Numbered from the stretch's first letter, positions 1 through 10,122 are shown. The stretch is 64,000 bases of DNA from [Pseudomonas] carboxydohydrogena (GCF_029030725.1 NZ_CP113162.1:2788501-2852500); one strand, 5' to 3'. Numbers and translations are program-made. The notes: generated by a model from the letters alone, not told the origin.

Positions 1-369
1 CGGCGGCTGGCGCTGAAGCAGCTTTCCTTCCTCGCATTCAACTGCGGGGTCGGTTCGCTGTTCATCCTGCCGCTGTTTGTGTGGGAAATGGCGTCCGGCC
101 GCGTCACGCCGCTGAACGCCCACACCATTCCGATTCTGATCTACGTCGCGATCTTCCCCTCGACGCTCGCTTACCTGTTCTACAATCGCGGCATCGAACT
201 GATCGGCGCCAACCGGAGCGCACCGTTCCTGCATCTGATCCCGGTGTTCGGCTCTGCGATGGCGATCGGACTGCTCGGCGAGGAGCCGCATCTGTATCAC
301 ATCGTCGGCTACGCGCTGGTGTTCGCCGGCGTGGTGATCGCCGCGCGCAAGCCGAAGCAGCCTGAATAA
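1..369 (+). CDS. EamA/DMT-family permease, C-terminal part (5' end outside window)
   Basis: The frame is open from the first base and stops at TAA. The visible 122 residues form about four hydrophobic membrane segments. A typical EamA second-half pattern is present: a segment ending in LAYLFYNRGIELIG, then a helix with GSAMAIGLLGEEPH, then a last helix ending in the basic tail ARKPKQPE. EamA proteins export metabolites across the inner membrane. The substrate cannot be told from this fragment. The start codon and first half lie upstream of the window. Confidence 0.85.
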   Translation, partial: RRLALKQLSFLAFNCGVGSLFILPLFVWEMASGRVTPLNAHTIPILIYVAIFPSTLAYLFYNRGIELIGANRSAPFLHLIPVFGSAMAIGLLGEEPHLYHIVGYALVFAGVVIAARKPKQPE

Positions 370-395
370 AAACACCGCGGGGCCGCCGCGGCCAT
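364..395 (-). terminator. Intrinsic terminator after the 403-1281 gene
   Basis: CCGCGG (375-380) pairs with CCGCGG (386-391) around a 5-nt GC-rich loop. On the minus strand the stem is followed by TGTTTTTATT, so it would end transcription of the minus-strand gene that stops at 403. It lies just behind the plus-strand permease stop and might act on both strands. Confidence 0.6.
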
Positions 396-402
396 GATGC
401 GC

Positions 403-1281
403 TCAGAACGATGATCCGGTCGGTCTAAAGCCTGTATTCTGCTCGCGGAACGGATTTCTCAGTGTGGTCGCTCCGGTGTCCGGCTTGCTTCCCGGCACCG
501 GGAAGGCGTAACCGATGATCGTCTTGATCACGATGCGGTCCGAAGTGGGCGTAAGGCCATATCCCACGCCGAAGTTCACATCGAAATCACCGGCCTTGAA
601 GTCCGTGACCGCGAACAGCGTGTGCTGCTGATCGCGGACCGCCGCGAAGCGGCCGATCTCGCCGAAATCCGCATAGTATTCGAGGCCAACCTGCACATCC
701 GGCGCAACCTTCTTCGCTGCCCGGAACGCGGGGGCGAAAGTCGTTTCACCCAACCGGCCAAGCCCGATGTCCACGATCGGATTCACGATGAACTCGTAGT
801 CGCCTTTTCGCATGCCGACGATTGGGCGAATTTCGAGTCCCCACCGGGTCTGGGAAAATTTCGGCGTCTCGTAGCCCAGCTCGAAATTGACGCCGTAGAA
901 GAACTCACGCTGGCCGGCATTGGGCGATACAAAGAGGGTTCGCAGCTTGAAGCCGTCGGACAGGAGTTGCCGATCCTGCACGGCGAACGGCACATAAAAT
1001 CCGAGCTCCCACCAATCCGTCAGGCCGTAGGCGAATTCCGGCGTGCCATTTAGGCTGCCATCGGAGCGAAAACCTCCCGGAAACGGCGGCAAGGACTGAC
1101 CACGCGCGACATAGTTGAGGTGCTGCTGAATGGTCCATTGGCCCACCGCCGCAATCGACGCATCGTAGACCTGAATCTCGTCTGTAGCATGGGCGGCAGC
1201 AGAGAGGCCAAATGCCGCCGCGGCACCGACCAGCATATGACTGATAACACAACGGAATCTTGCCGCGACCGGACAATTCAC
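403..1281 (-). CDS. Secreted, outer-membrane-type protein of unknown function
   Basis: This is a 292-residue protein with a signal peptide whose hydrophobic core (MLVGAAAAFGLS) ends in an AHA cleavage site. The mature part has alternating aromatic and polar stretches typical of a beta-barrel, for example FAYGLTDWWELGFYVPF, and ends in aromatic GSSF. I cannot name a characterised family; many genomes label such proteins only as transporter or hypothetical. The start used is GTG at 1281, behind a GC-rich purine stretch. ATG at 1236 is an alternative but leaves a shorter signal n-region. A putative Irr operator (1322-1336) lies 41 nt upstream, suggesting metal-linked control. Confidence 0.75.
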   Translation of the reverse strand: MNCPVAARFRCVISHMLVGAAAAFGLSAAAHATDEIQVYDASIAAVGQWTIQQHLNYVARGQSLPPFPGGFRSDGSLNGTPEFAYGLTDWWELGFYVPFAVQDRQLLSDGFKLRTLFVSPNAGQREFFYGVNFELGYETPKFSQTRWGLEIRPIVGMRKGDYEFIVNPIVDIGLGRLGETTFAPAFRAAKKVAPDVQVGLEYYADFGEIGRFAAVRDQQHTLFAVTDFKAGDFDVNFGVGYGLTPTSDRIVIKTIIGYAFPVPGSKPDTGATTLRNPFREQNTGFRPTGSSF

Positions 1282-1321
1282 CTGACTCGCCCCCGTCGCT
1301 GTCTTTAAGTCCGCTACAAAA

Positions 1322-1336
1322 TTAGAATGGTTCTAA
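1322..1336 (-). promoter_or_regulatory. Putative Irr / iron-control-element (ICE) operator
   Basis: The sequence TTAGAA TGG TTCTAA is a perfect 6-bp inverted repeat with a 3-nt spacer. It matches the TTAGAA-N3-TTCTAA core reported for Irr binding sites of Rhizobiales. It sits 41 nt upstream of the GTG start at 1281. The only gene reading away from it is that outer-membrane-type protein, because serA ends on the other side behind its own terminator. Confidence 0.55.
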
Positions 1337-1367
1337 ATTAATTATTGCCAGCTCTCCTGTCAAACGC

Positions 1368-1403
1368 GAAAGGCGGCTGCCCATCCGGTTGCAGCCGCCT
1401 TTC
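1368..1403 (-). terminator. Hairpin terminator after serA
   Basis: GAAAGGCGGCTGC (1368-1380) and GCAGCCGCCTTTC (1391-1403) form a perfect 13-bp stem with a 10-nt loop, 35 nt beyond the serA stop. The T-run after the stem on the minus strand is weak (TTTCGCGTTTG), so it may be leaky or may mainly protect the mRNA 3' end. Confidence 0.65.
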
Positions 1404-1437
1404 AAAGTTCAAAAGAAGCCCTTTCGGGCTGGTGCGC

Positions 1438-3027
1438 TCAGAACGTCAGCGCCTTGGCCTGCTTCACGTGCGGCAGCTTCGCGACCTTGGCAAGGACCTC
1501 TTGCGGCACCTGTCCATCAACCTCGACCAGCGCGATAGCGTCGCCGCCCTGCTGATTGCGGCCGAGATGGAAGGTCGCGATGTTCACCTTGGCATCGCCG
1601 AGCATCGAGGCGAACTGGCCGATGAAGCCAGGCTTGTCCTCGTTGGTGATGTAGATCATCGACTTGCCGAACTCGGCATCGACGCGGATGCCCTTGATAT
1701 TAACCAGACGCGGCGCGCCATCGGCATACACCGTGCCCGACACCGAACGCTCCATGTTGTCCGTGGTCACGGTGACGGTGATGAGGCTTTCGTAATCGCT
1801 TTCGGCGGCGCGCAGCACTTCGTCCACCACCATGCCGCGCTCCTTGGCGACGACCGGCGCGGACACGACGTTGACGTCGCCCAGCATCGGACGCAACAAG
1901 CCGGACAATGCCGCCGCCGTCAGCGCCTTCACCTTCATCTCCGCAACCGCGCCCTCATAGGTGATCTGCACCTTGGCGATGTTGCTCTCGGTGAGCTGGC
2001 CCGCGAACGAACCGAGCTTTTCGGCCAGTTCGATGAACGGCTTCAGCTTCGGCGCTTCTTCCGCCGTGATCGAGGGGAAGTTGATCGCGTTGCTGATCGC
2101 ACCGGTGAGAAGGTAGTCCGACATCTGCTCGGCGACCTGCAACGCGACGTTCTCCTGCGCTTCCGAAGTGGATGCGCCGAGATGCGGGGTGCAGATCACA
2201 TTGGGATGGCCGAACAGCACGTTGGCCTTGGCCGGCTCCTCGACGAACACGTCGAATGCCGCGCCCGCGACGTGGCCGCTGTCGAGCGCCGCGCGCAATG
2301 CCGCCTCATCGACCAGGCCGCCGCGCGCGCAATTGATGATGCGCACGCCCTTTTTGGTCTTGTTGATCGCGGTGGCGTCGAGAATGTTGCGGGTCTTGTC
2401 GGTCAGCGGCGTGTGCAGCGTGATGAAGTCGGCGCGCTTGAGCAGGTCCTCGAGTTCGACCTTCTCCACGCCGATATCCCTGGCGCGCTCCGGCGACAGG
2501 AACGGATCGAACGCGACCACCTTCATCTTCAGGCCGAGCGCGCGGTCCGCGACGATCGCGCCGATGTTGCCGCAGCCGATCACGCCGAGCGTCTTGCCGG
2601 TGATCTCGACGCCCATGAAGCGGTTCTTCTCCCACTTGCCCGCCTGCGTCGAGGCATCGGCCTGCGGAATCTCGCGTGCCAGCGCCAGCATCAGGGTGAT
2701 GGCATGCTCGGCGGTGGTGATGGAATTGCCGAACGGCGTGTTCATCACGATGATGCCGCGCGCGGTGGCGGCCGGGATTTCGACGTTGTCGACGCCGATG
2801 CCCGCGCGGCCGATCACCTTGAGGTTCTTGGCGTTGGCGAGAATCTTCGCCGTCGCCTTGGTGGCGGAGCGGATGGCGAGGCCATCATAGTTGCCGATGA
2901 TTTCGGCGAGCTTGTCCTTGTCCTTGCCGAGCGCCGGCTGGAAATCCACCTCGACGCCGCGATCCTTGAAGATCTGCACGGCGGCGGGAGACAACGCGTC
3001 TGAAATGAGAACTTTTGGTTTGGTCAT
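1438..3027 (-). CDS. serA: D-3-phosphoglycerate dehydrogenase
   Basis: SerA oxidises 3-phosphoglycerate to 3-phosphohydroxypyruvate, the first step of serine synthesis, in the cytoplasm. The 529-residue protein is the long form: catalytic and NAD-binding domain (residues about 1-310), an intervening allosteric domain, and a C-terminal ACT domain (from about 455, around NEDKPGFIGQFASMLG). Visible motifs are GVIGCGNIG (NAD-binding), NCARGGLVDE (catalytic Arg) and CTPHLGAST (catalytic His). The start is ATG 3027 (MTKPKVLISDALS), which aligns with family N-termini. The frame stays open to 3201, but that part is the translated repeat and the serC end. It lies downstream of serC on the same strand. 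Confidence 0.97.
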   Translation of the reverse strand: MTKPKVLISDALSPAAVQIFKDRGVEVDFQPALGKDKDKLAEIIGNYDGLAIRSATKATAKILANAKNLKVIGRAGIGVDNVEIPAATARGIIVMNTPFGNSITTAEHAITLMLALAREIPQADASTQAGKWEKNRFMGVEITGKTLGVIGCGNIGAIVADRALGLKMKVVAFDPFLSPERARDIGVEKVELEDLLKRADFITLHTPLTDKTRNILDATAINKTKKGVRIINCARGGLVDEAALRAALDSGHVAGAAFDVFVEEPAKANVLFGHPNVICTPHLGASTSEAQENVALQVAEQMSDYLLTGAISNAINFPSITAEEAPKLKPFIELAEKLGSFAGQLTESNIAKVQITYEGAVAEMKVKALTAAALSGLLRPMLGDVNVVSAPVVAKERGMVVDEVLRAAESDYESLITVTVTTDNMERSVSGTVYADGAPRLVNIKGIRVDAEFGKSMIYITNEDKPGFIGQFASMLGDAKVNIATFHLGRNQQGGDAIALVEVDGQVPQEVLAKVAKLPHVKQAKALTF

Positions 3028-3045
3028 GGGAGCGATCCTGTGTTC

Positions 3046-3150
3046 GTCATTCCGGGGCGCGAACAGCGTGAGCGAACCCGGAATCTCGACATGAAAGGGA
3101 AAAGCATCAGAGGATTCCGGGCTCGCGCCTTTGGCGCGCCCCGGAATGAC
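3046..3150. repeat. Rhizobiales-type palindromic intergenic repeat between serC and serA
   Basis: A perfect 16-bp inverted repeat, GTCATTCCGGGGCGCG (3046-3061) and CGCGCCCCGGAATGAC (3135-3150), bounds the element. Inside are partly complementary segments (CGAACCCGGAATC and GATTCCGGGCTCG), so the RNA would fold into a long branched hairpin. The sequence is the abundant interspersed repeat I know from Bradyrhizobium and Rhodopseudomonas chromosomes. It fills nearly all of the serC-serA gap and would be transcribed if the two genes form an operon. Confidence 0.8.
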
Positions 3151-3163
3151 ATCGCGTAATGCG

Positions 3164-4336
<1,173 letters not shown>

Positions 4337-4518
4337 CGTCTATCCTTCCAGATAGTAAGCCTCCCGTTGGGGGGAGGTGTCCCACTGACGGGGATACGCG
4401 ACGAAGCCCGGCCCGGTCAAGCGATTTCGCAGGAGCAGCAATACGCGGCGGCGGATTGTGACAGTTTAGTGAATGTGACAGGGATAGCGGGTCAGTCACG
4501 CCGAAACGGAACCCGCCG

Positions 4519-5349
4519 ATGGCCACCCATGTGCTTCTGCTCGTCCTGTTCTCAGCGCTGATGCATGCGAGCTGGAACGCCATCGTCAAATCCGGCGAGA
4601 ACAAACTCGAGGAAACCGGGCTGGTCGCGGGCGCAGCCGCCGTCATGGCGGCCTGCGTGCTGCCGTTCGTCGGCCTGCCCGCTCCGGCAAGCTGGCCCTG
4701 GGTCATCACCTCGGCGGCGGTTCACCAGATTTACTTCATGCTCGTGGCGGCGGCCTATCGCGCCGGAGACATGGGCCACACCTATCCGCTGATGCGCGGT
4801 ACCGCGCCGCTCATCGTCGCCCTTCTCAGCGCCGAACTGCTCGGCGAAACCCTCACGGCGGCAAGCTGGGCGGGCATCGGCCTGATCTGCGGCGGCATCC
4901 TGCTGCTGGCGATCCATCGCCACGCCAGCCATCGCGCGACCATGATCGCCGTCGCCAACGCGATGGTGATCGCGTTCTACACCATCGTCGATGGCCACGG
5001 CGTGCGGCTCTCCGGCAATTCGGTGGCTTACGTTCTGTGGCTCAATCTTCTGAGCGGCGTTCCGCTGTTCCTACTGGTGTGGCTGCGCGACCGGCCGAAG
5101 GTGTGGGGCATGATGCGCACCAACAGCCTGAATGCCGTGGTCGGCGGCGGCTGCAAGCTCGGCGCTTACGGACTTGCGCTGTGGGCGATGACGCAGGCGC
5201 CGGTCGCCGCGATCGCCGCGCTGCGCGAGACATCGGTGCTGTTCGGCGTTGCGATCTCGACGCTGATCCTGCGCGAACGCAGCGGCTTGCGCCGCCTCGT
5301 CACCGCCGCGCTGATCGCCGCGGGCGCGGCGGCGCTGAAGCTCGCGTGA
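4519..5349 (+). CDS. EamA/DMT-family transporter
   Basis: This 276-residue protein has about ten hydrophobic helices and the two-repeat EamA architecture. The first repeat begins with a helix containing ALMHASWNAIVKSG and the second contains FYTIVDGHGVRLSG. Such proteins export small metabolites or amino acids. The substrate is not evident. It ends in a hydrophobic stretch (LIAAGAAALKLA). It reads away from serC, with about 180 nt between the starts. The start ATG 4519 follows GGAACCCGCCG. Confidence 0.88.
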   Translation: MATHVLLLVLFSALMHASWNAIVKSGENKLEETGLVAGAAAVMAACVLPFVGLPAPASWPWVITSAAVHQIYFMLVAAAYRAGDMGHTYPLMRGTAPLIVALLSAELLGETLTAASWAGIGLICGGILLLAIHRHASHRATMIAVANAMVIAFYTIVDGHGVRLSGNSVAYVLWLNLLSGVPLFLLVWLRDRPKVWGMMRTNSLNAVVGGGCKLGAYGLALWAMTQAPVAAIAALRETSVLFGVAISTLILRERSGLRRLVTAALIAAGAAALKLA

Positions 5350-5361
5350 GTTTTCAGGACG

Positions 5362-6189
5362 TCAGAATTTGTAGCCGAGGCCGCCGCGCACGGTGTTGAT
5401 GTTCACATCAGCGCCAGCGTTGACGAAGCGAATGTATTCCCACTCGGCGCGAGCGAAGACATTGCCGAACAACATGGCTTCCGTGCCGATGCCAGCCGTA
5501 TAGCCGTAGAGCATCTTGCCGCTTATCCCGTCGCTCGCCGACAATGTCACAGGCGTAGCGGCTTGCGCCGCAGCCGAATCCGCTCCTTTCTGATCCGAAA
5601 CGGAAACAGCACTGTAGATATTGCCACGCCCTAACGCGGCACCGCCAAAAACGTAGGGCATGAAATTGCCCCAAACATATCCGGCACGAGCTCTAATCGT
5701 TCCCATATCGCTGATGGATATCGACTTGGACGAATTCACCGTGACGATGTGATATTGGCTATCGCTGGTCAGCGTCATACCCCTACTGACCGGCGTAGAG
5801 ACAGACGCCCCGCTAAATGTCCCATGCATGTAGTTGGCTTCAACGCCAAGAACGATGTCGTCCCATTGGCTGTTGTAGCCGACGAATCCACCAACCTGAC
5901 TTTGGTGGGTATTCGTCTTGCCACCAAGCAACGGCCACGAGGAAACATTCATCTCGCTTTCGATATTTGTATTTGCAAGCAAGGCTGCAATCATCGAACT
6001 GTTTGAGTTCGCGAAATTCATATCGGCGGAGCCATAGCCCGCCTGCCCGCCGGCATAGAAGCCCTGCCAGTTGACGACGCCACGGCTGATACCGACCGGC
6101 CCGCGCAAGGCTGAAAAATCCGGAAGGTCCGCGGCCTGCGCGGCCTGTGCCGCTCCCGCAACCATCATCGCCACCACCAGCCGACGCAT
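5362..6189 (-). CDS. Outer-membrane beta-barrel protein (Omp25/31-like)
   Basis: The 275-residue precursor has a signal peptide ending AAQAAQA before ADLPDFSALRG. The mature part has the motif NWQGFYAGGQAGYGSADMN, usual in rhizobial outer-membrane beta-barrel proteins, alternating strands and a terminal GGLGYKF with the aromatic C-terminus needed for barrel insertion. The start is ATG 6189, with GAGGAG seven bases upstream. An upstream in-frame start at 6210 is possible but lacks this site. It follows a related gene (6331-7149) on the same strand, separated by a terminator. Its role is probably envelope structure. Confidence 0.85.
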   Translation of the reverse strand: MRRLVVAMMVAGAAQAAQAADLPDFSALRGPVGISRGVVNWQGFYAGGQAGYGSADMNFANSNSSMIAALLANTNIESEMNVSSWPLLGGKTNTHQSQVGGFVGYNSQWDDIVLGVEANYMHGTFSGASVSTPVSRGMTLTSDSQYHIVTVNSSKSISISDMGTIRARAGYVWGNFMPYVFGGAALGRGNIYSAVSVSDQKGADSAAAQAATPVTLSASDGISGKMLYGYTAGIGTEAMLFGNVFARAEWEYIRFVNAGADVNINTVRGGLGYKF

Positions 6190-6278
6190 CGCAACACTCC
6201 TCGATACCAACGCTTAACCCTGTCCAATCATCGCCCGTTAACCCTAACAAATCGTGTCCAGACCCTGTCCGCGCAAAA

Positions 6279-6308
6279 GAAAACGGCGCGGAAATCCGCG
6301 CCGTTTTC
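6279..6308 (-). terminator. Strong intrinsic terminator
   Basis: GAAAACGGCGCGGA (6279-6292) and TCCGCGCCGTTTTC (6295-6308) form a 14-bp perfect stem with a 2-nt loop. On the minus strand it is followed by TTTTC and TTTT. It lies 23 nt beyond the stop of the gene at 6331 and separates it from the next minus-strand gene. Confidence 0.85.
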
Positions 6309-6330
6309 GAATTATATCGTGCAGCGACAA

Positions 6331-7149
6331 TCAGCCCTTGGTGATGAGCGGGGGCGCGTACATCGGTGCTGGATCGATCGCCCAGCGCACGCCGAGTTTC
6401 ACGTCATGCGAGGTGATGCGGTTGAAGTGCATCGCCTGATTGATCGTCGTTCCGCTGGTATTGTAAAGGATGCCTGTCACGCCATCGCCCATGTCAACGT
6501 AACGATAGGCCAGTTCCATCGTCCAGTTCGGCGAGATCTTGTAGGCAAGGCCGGCGTGCAGGGCCCATGCGAAATTCCATTTCGAAGCATCGCTCGCTAT
6601 GCCGGTGAGGGTGCCATCGTCATGATAATCGTTGAAGCCAGCCAATGTCACACGCGCCGCGCCGATGCCCGCGCCGACGAACGGCGTGATGCACCACCAT
6701 GTTCCGAGATCGGCATAAGCATTGGTCAGGAAAAGCCATTCCGACTTATGGCCGGTATAGTTATCGGGAAGACCCGCACCGCCTCCGGCAAGTGTGAAAG
6801 TATCCCGCCCGGTATAATTCGATTTGGCGCGATACTCACCGGTCACATCCATGCGAAACCACGAATTGAACTGATAACCTGCGCCGACCCCGAAGATACC
6901 TGCCTGGCCGAAATGCGTGCTCTGCTGTAGCGAGCTCGGGATTATTTGGGCTGGGTTGTCGTATGTAGCGTAATGCCGGTCCTTGATGCTCTGATTGCTC
7001 AAACCGATATCGCCGCGCAGGTACCAGCCACCGAATTCCTGCACCGGCGGCGGCGCGTAAGGCGGCGGCATCGGCAGGTCGGCGGCGAGCGCCGCGCCCG
7101 ACAACAATGAAGCCGCACCGGCGGCAACAATGGATTTCACGTAACGCAT
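6331..7149 (-). CDS. Outer-membrane beta-barrel protein
   Basis: The 272-residue precursor has a signal peptide (VKSIVAAGAASLLSGAALAA) followed by a proline-rich linker, PMPPPYAPPPVQE, and a barrel beginning GGWYLRGDIGLSNQ. This layout is common in Bradyrhizobium surface-antigen-like proteins. The region before the end (DVKLGVRWAID) fits a last strand, but the protein continues to PPLITKG without the usual terminal aromatic residue. The start is ATG 7149 with AGGACC upstream; the frame also opens at 7200. The upstream region holds a TTAA-N7-TTAAC motif and several further TTAA half-sites. Confidence 0.83.
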   Translation of the reverse strand: MRYVKSIVAAGAASLLSGAALAADLPMPPPYAPPPVQEFGGWYLRGDIGLSNQSIKDRHYATYDNPAQIIPSSLQQSTHFGQAGIFGVGAGYQFNSWFRMDVTGEYRAKSNYTGRDTFTLAGGGAGLPDNYTGHKSEWLFLTNAYADLGTWWCITPFVGAGIGAARVTLAGFNDYHDDGTLTGIASDASKWNFAWALHAGLAYKISPNWTMELAYRYVDMGDGVTGILYNTSGTTINQAMHFNRITSHDVKLGVRWAIDPAPMYAPPLITKG

Positions 7150-7231
7150 CGGATGGTCCTTTCGTCCAGTGAGGCAGGACGACGCAAAGGCCTCACTCAA
7201 AAATCCTCAGCCGGACGATGGCACCAAATGC

Positions 7232-7247
7232 TTAAGCCGCACTTAAC
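7232..7247 (-). promoter_or_regulatory. CtrA-like box upstream of an outer-membrane gene
   Basis: TTAA (7232-7235), a 7-nt spacer and TTAAC (7243-7247) match the TTAA-N7-TTAAC consensus of the alphaproteobacterial cell-cycle regulator CtrA. The site is 83-98 nt upstream of ATG 7149. More TTAA copies follow at about 7256 and 7267. The 10-mer TTAACCCTAA that overlaps the right half also occurs upstream of the neighbouring barrel gene (6238-6247). Confidence 0.5.
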
Positions 7248-7407
7248 CCTAATTCTTAACCGCGATTTTTAATGCAGGTGAAGAGATGCGATTAACGCTC
7301 CGCTAACGCGCGCGCCCAAAGCCTTAACGAGAGGTTGATGAAAGGCGTGCGCAGCCGACCGAGCGCGAGAGAGCACTCGCGCGTGGCGGCCGAGCCTCAG
7401 GAAAATG

Positions 7408-8652
7408 TCAGGCACGCTGACGTTTCAGTTGCGGCAGGAACACCGCGAGCAGCCCGATCGCGGGCAGGAACGCACACACCTGATAAACGTAGTCGATGCT
7501 GGTGCGATCCGCGACATAGCCGAGCACGGCCGCGCCGATGCCGCCGATGCCGAACACGAACCCGAAGAACAGGCCGGAGATCATGCCGAAGCGATGCGGC
7601 ATCAGTTCCTGCGCATAAACGATGATCGCGGGCATCGCCGAGGAGATGATGAAGCCGATCAGGATGCTGAGCACGAGATTGCCGGTGAGGCTCGCGTAAG
7701 GCAGCATCAGCGTGAACGGCAGCGCGCCGACGATCGAAAACCAGATGACGTATTTGCGGCCGAACCGGTCGCCGAGCGGGCCGCCGAAGAACACGCCGCA
7801 GGCACTCGCAGCGAGAAACACGAACAGATAGATCTGTGCGGTCTGCGTCGAGACGCCGAACTTATGGATCAGGAAGAAGGTGTAGTAGCTGTTGATGCCG
7901 GCGAGATAGAACGCCTTGGAAAAACACAGCACCACCAGCACCACCAGCGCGAACTTCACGCGCCCCGAGGACAGGCCGACGGATTGACGTTCCGCATGCG
8001 CCTGCTTCCGTGTCGTCATGCGCGGCTTGTACCAGGCTCCCAGCCGCCACAGGATCACGATGGCAATCGCCGCCACGCCGGAGAAAGCGACGATGCTGCC
8101 CTGCCCGAACGGCACGACGATCAGCGCCGCCGCCATCGGGCCGAGCGCCTGCCCGAAATTGCCGCCGACCTGAAACACCGATTGCGCGAGACCATAACGG
8201 CCGCCCGACGCCGCGCGGGCGATGCGCGCCGATTCCGGATGGAAGACGGCCGAGCCGGTGCCGACCAATGCCGCCGCGATCAGGATCACGTAGTAGTGAT
8301 GAGCGACGCTGAGCAGGATCATGCCGACAAAGGTGAAGCCCATGCCGAGCGCCAGCGATTGCGGCTTCGGGTGACGATCGGTGTAAATGCCGATCAACGG
8401 TTGCAGCAGCGACGACGTCACCATGAACGCCAGCGTGATGAGGCCGATCTGGCTGAAGTCGAGGGAATAATTCTCCTTCAGGATCGGATAGATCGACGGC
8501 AGCAGCGATTGCAGCAGATCATTCAGGAGATGCGACAGGCTCACCGCGCCCAGCACGGCGAACGCCGCCGTCGATGCCTGCGCGGGCGGCGGATCGTCGG
8601 TCACGATGGGGGCTGACGTGAGATCTTCCGAAAGAATGACTGGCTTGTTCAA
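7408..8652 (-). CDS. MFS exporter, fosmidomycin-resistance (Fsr)-like
   Basis: This 414-residue protein has twelve predicted membrane helices. Family features include SLSHLLNDLLQSLLPSIYPI in the first helix, YTDRHPKPQS in the loop between helices 2 and 3, and VFHPESARIARAASGGR, all characteristic of the Fsr branch of the major facilitator superfamily. Members are proton-driven drug exporters; the natural substrate here is unknown. The start is uncertain: the longest frame begins with TTG 8652 and has no clear ribosome binding site. GTG 8604 would shorten the cytoplasmic tail without touching the first helix. Confidence 0.88.
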   Translation of the reverse strand: MNKPVILSEDLTSAPIVTDDPPPAQASTAAFAVLGAVSLSHLLNDLLQSLLPSIYPILKENYSLDFSQIGLITLAFMVTSSLLQPLIGIYTDRHPKPQSLALGMGFTFVGMILLSVAHHYYVILIAAALVGTGSAVFHPESARIARAASGGRYGLAQSVFQVGGNFGQALGPMAAALIVVPFGQGSIVAFSGVAAIAIVILWRLGAWYKPRMTTRKQAHAERQSVGLSSGRVKFALVVLVVLCFSKAFYLAGINSYYTFFLIHKFGVSTQTAQIYLFVFLAASACGVFFGGPLGDRFGRKYVIWFSIVGALPFTLMLPYASLTGNLVLSILIGFIISSAMPAIIVYAQELMPHRFGMISGLFFGFVFGIGGIGAAVLGYVADRTSIDYVYQVCAFLPAIGLLAVFLPQLKRQRA

Positions 8653-8775
8653 ATGCGCACCGGAGCCGTTGAAAATCGCGTTCCAACCTACGGGCAGATT
8701 CCCCGGCCCGCTAGGCGGCTTTCGTCATATCCGAAATGCAACAGACCCGGCCGAGAGTCCCGCCGATGGCGGCCT

Positions 8776-10122
8776 TCAGGCCGCCGCGCCGAGGCTCAAG
8801 GCAGATACGATCATATCGACCGCTTCCTCGACACGGTCGCGGTCGTCGCCTTCGCCCATCACGCGGATCACCGGCTCGGTGCCGGATGAGCGCACCAGAA
8901 GGCGGCCGTTGCCGTTCAGCTTCTTCTCGGCATCGGCGATCGCCGATTTCACCTGCGGATTCTCAAGCGGCTTGCCTGCGCGGTAGCGCACGTTCTTCAG
9001 GATCTGCGGCAGCGGCTCGAAACGGTGACACACTTCCGAAACCGGACGGCCGAGCTTCTGCACCACGGCGAGCACCTGCAACGCCGCGACGAAACCATCG
9101 CCCGTGGTGGTGAAGTCCGACATGATGATGTGACCGGACGGCTCGCCGCCAAGGTTGTAGCCATGCGCCAGCATCTGCTCGAGCACGTAGCGGTCGCCGA
9201 CCGGCGTGCGCACCATCGACAATCCCTCACCCGCGAGGAACCGTTCAAGGCCGAGATTCGACATCACGGTGGCGACGATGCCGGGCTTCGCCAGCCGGCC
9301 GTCTTCCTTCCAGCTCTGCGCGATCACGGCGAGCAACTGATCGCCATCGACGAGATGGCCATGCTCGTCGATCACCAGCACGCGGTCGGCGTCGCCATCG
9401 AGCGCGATACCGACATCGGCACGCATCTCGCGCACCTTGCGGCTCAGCGTCTCGGGAGAAGTCGAGCCGCATTCCTTGTTGATGTTGAAGCCGTCGGGCT
9501 CCGCGCCGATGGTGATGACATCCGCACCCAGTTCCCACAACGCTTCCGGCACCACCTTGTAGGCAGCACCATTGGCGCAATCGACCACCACGCGCAAACC
9601 CTCAAGATTGAGGTCACGCGGCAGCGTGCGCTTGGCGAACTCGATGTAACGATCATGAACACCATCGATGCGCCGGGCACGGCCGAGATGCGCGCTCTGC
9701 GCCAGCCGCTTGTCGATGTTCTCGTCCATCAGTTCTTCGATCTGCAACTCGACCTCGTCGGACAATTTGAATCCGGACGGGCCGAACAGCTTGATGCCGT
9801 TGTCGTCGAACAGGTTGTGGGAAGCCGAGATCATGACGCCGAGATCGGCGCGCATCGATTTGGTCAGCATCGCCACCGCGGGCGTCGGAATGGGGCCGAG
9901 CAGCAGCACGTCCATGCCGACGGAGGTGAAGCCCGCGACCATCGCGTTCTCGATCATGTAGCCGGACAGCCGCGTATCCTTGCCGATCACGACGCGATGC
10001 CGGTATTCGCCGCGCTGGAACACGAGTCCCGCGGCCTGCCCCACCTTCAACGCCAGCTCCGGCGTAATCAGGCCATTGGCGCGGCCACGAATACCGTCGG
10101 TGCCGAAATACTTGCGAACCAT
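8776..10122 (-). CDS. glmM: Phosphoglucosamine mutase
   Basis: GlmM interconverts glucosamine-6-phosphate and glucosamine-1-phosphate on the way to UDP-GlcNAc for peptidoglycan and lipopolysaccharide. The 448-residue protein has the usual length. It shows the N-terminal [13 protein letters not shown], the active-site serine loop [16 protein letters not shown], the metal-binding DGDADR and the C-terminal phosphate-binding [13 protein letters not shown]. The start is ATG 10122, with GGGGAC upstream. The frame opens earlier at 10194, but the extra 24 residues are not family-like. It stands alone, with about 120-240 nt gaps on each side. Confidence 0.97.
   Translation of the reverse strand: MVRKYFGTDGIRGRANGLITPELALKVGQAAGLVFQRGEYRHRVVIGKDTRLSGYMIENAMVAGFTSVGMDVLLLGPIPTPAVAMLTKSMRADLGVMISASHNLFDDNGIKLFGPSGFKLSDEVELQIEELMDENIDKRLAQSAHLGRARRIDGVHDRYIEFAKRTLPRDLNLEGLRVVVDCANGAAYKVVPEALWELGADVITIGAEPDGFNINKECGSTSPETLSRKVREMRADVGIALDGDADRVLVIDEHGHLVDGDQLLAVIAQSWKEDGRLAKPGIVATVMSNLGLERFLAGEGLSMVRTPVGDRYVLEQMLAHGYNLGGEPSGHIIMSDFTTTGDGFVAALQVLAVVQKLGRPVSEVCHRFEPLPQILKNVRYRAGKPLENPQVKSAIADAEKKLNGNGRLLVRSSGTEPVIRVMGEGDDRDRVEEAVDMIVSALSLGAAA

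Noticed and set aside
1345-3003. Long plus-strand open frame of about 550 codons opposite serA
   Set aside because: It is a GC-rich antisense shadow of serA, rich in Arg/His/Asp with no domain; serA is unambiguous.
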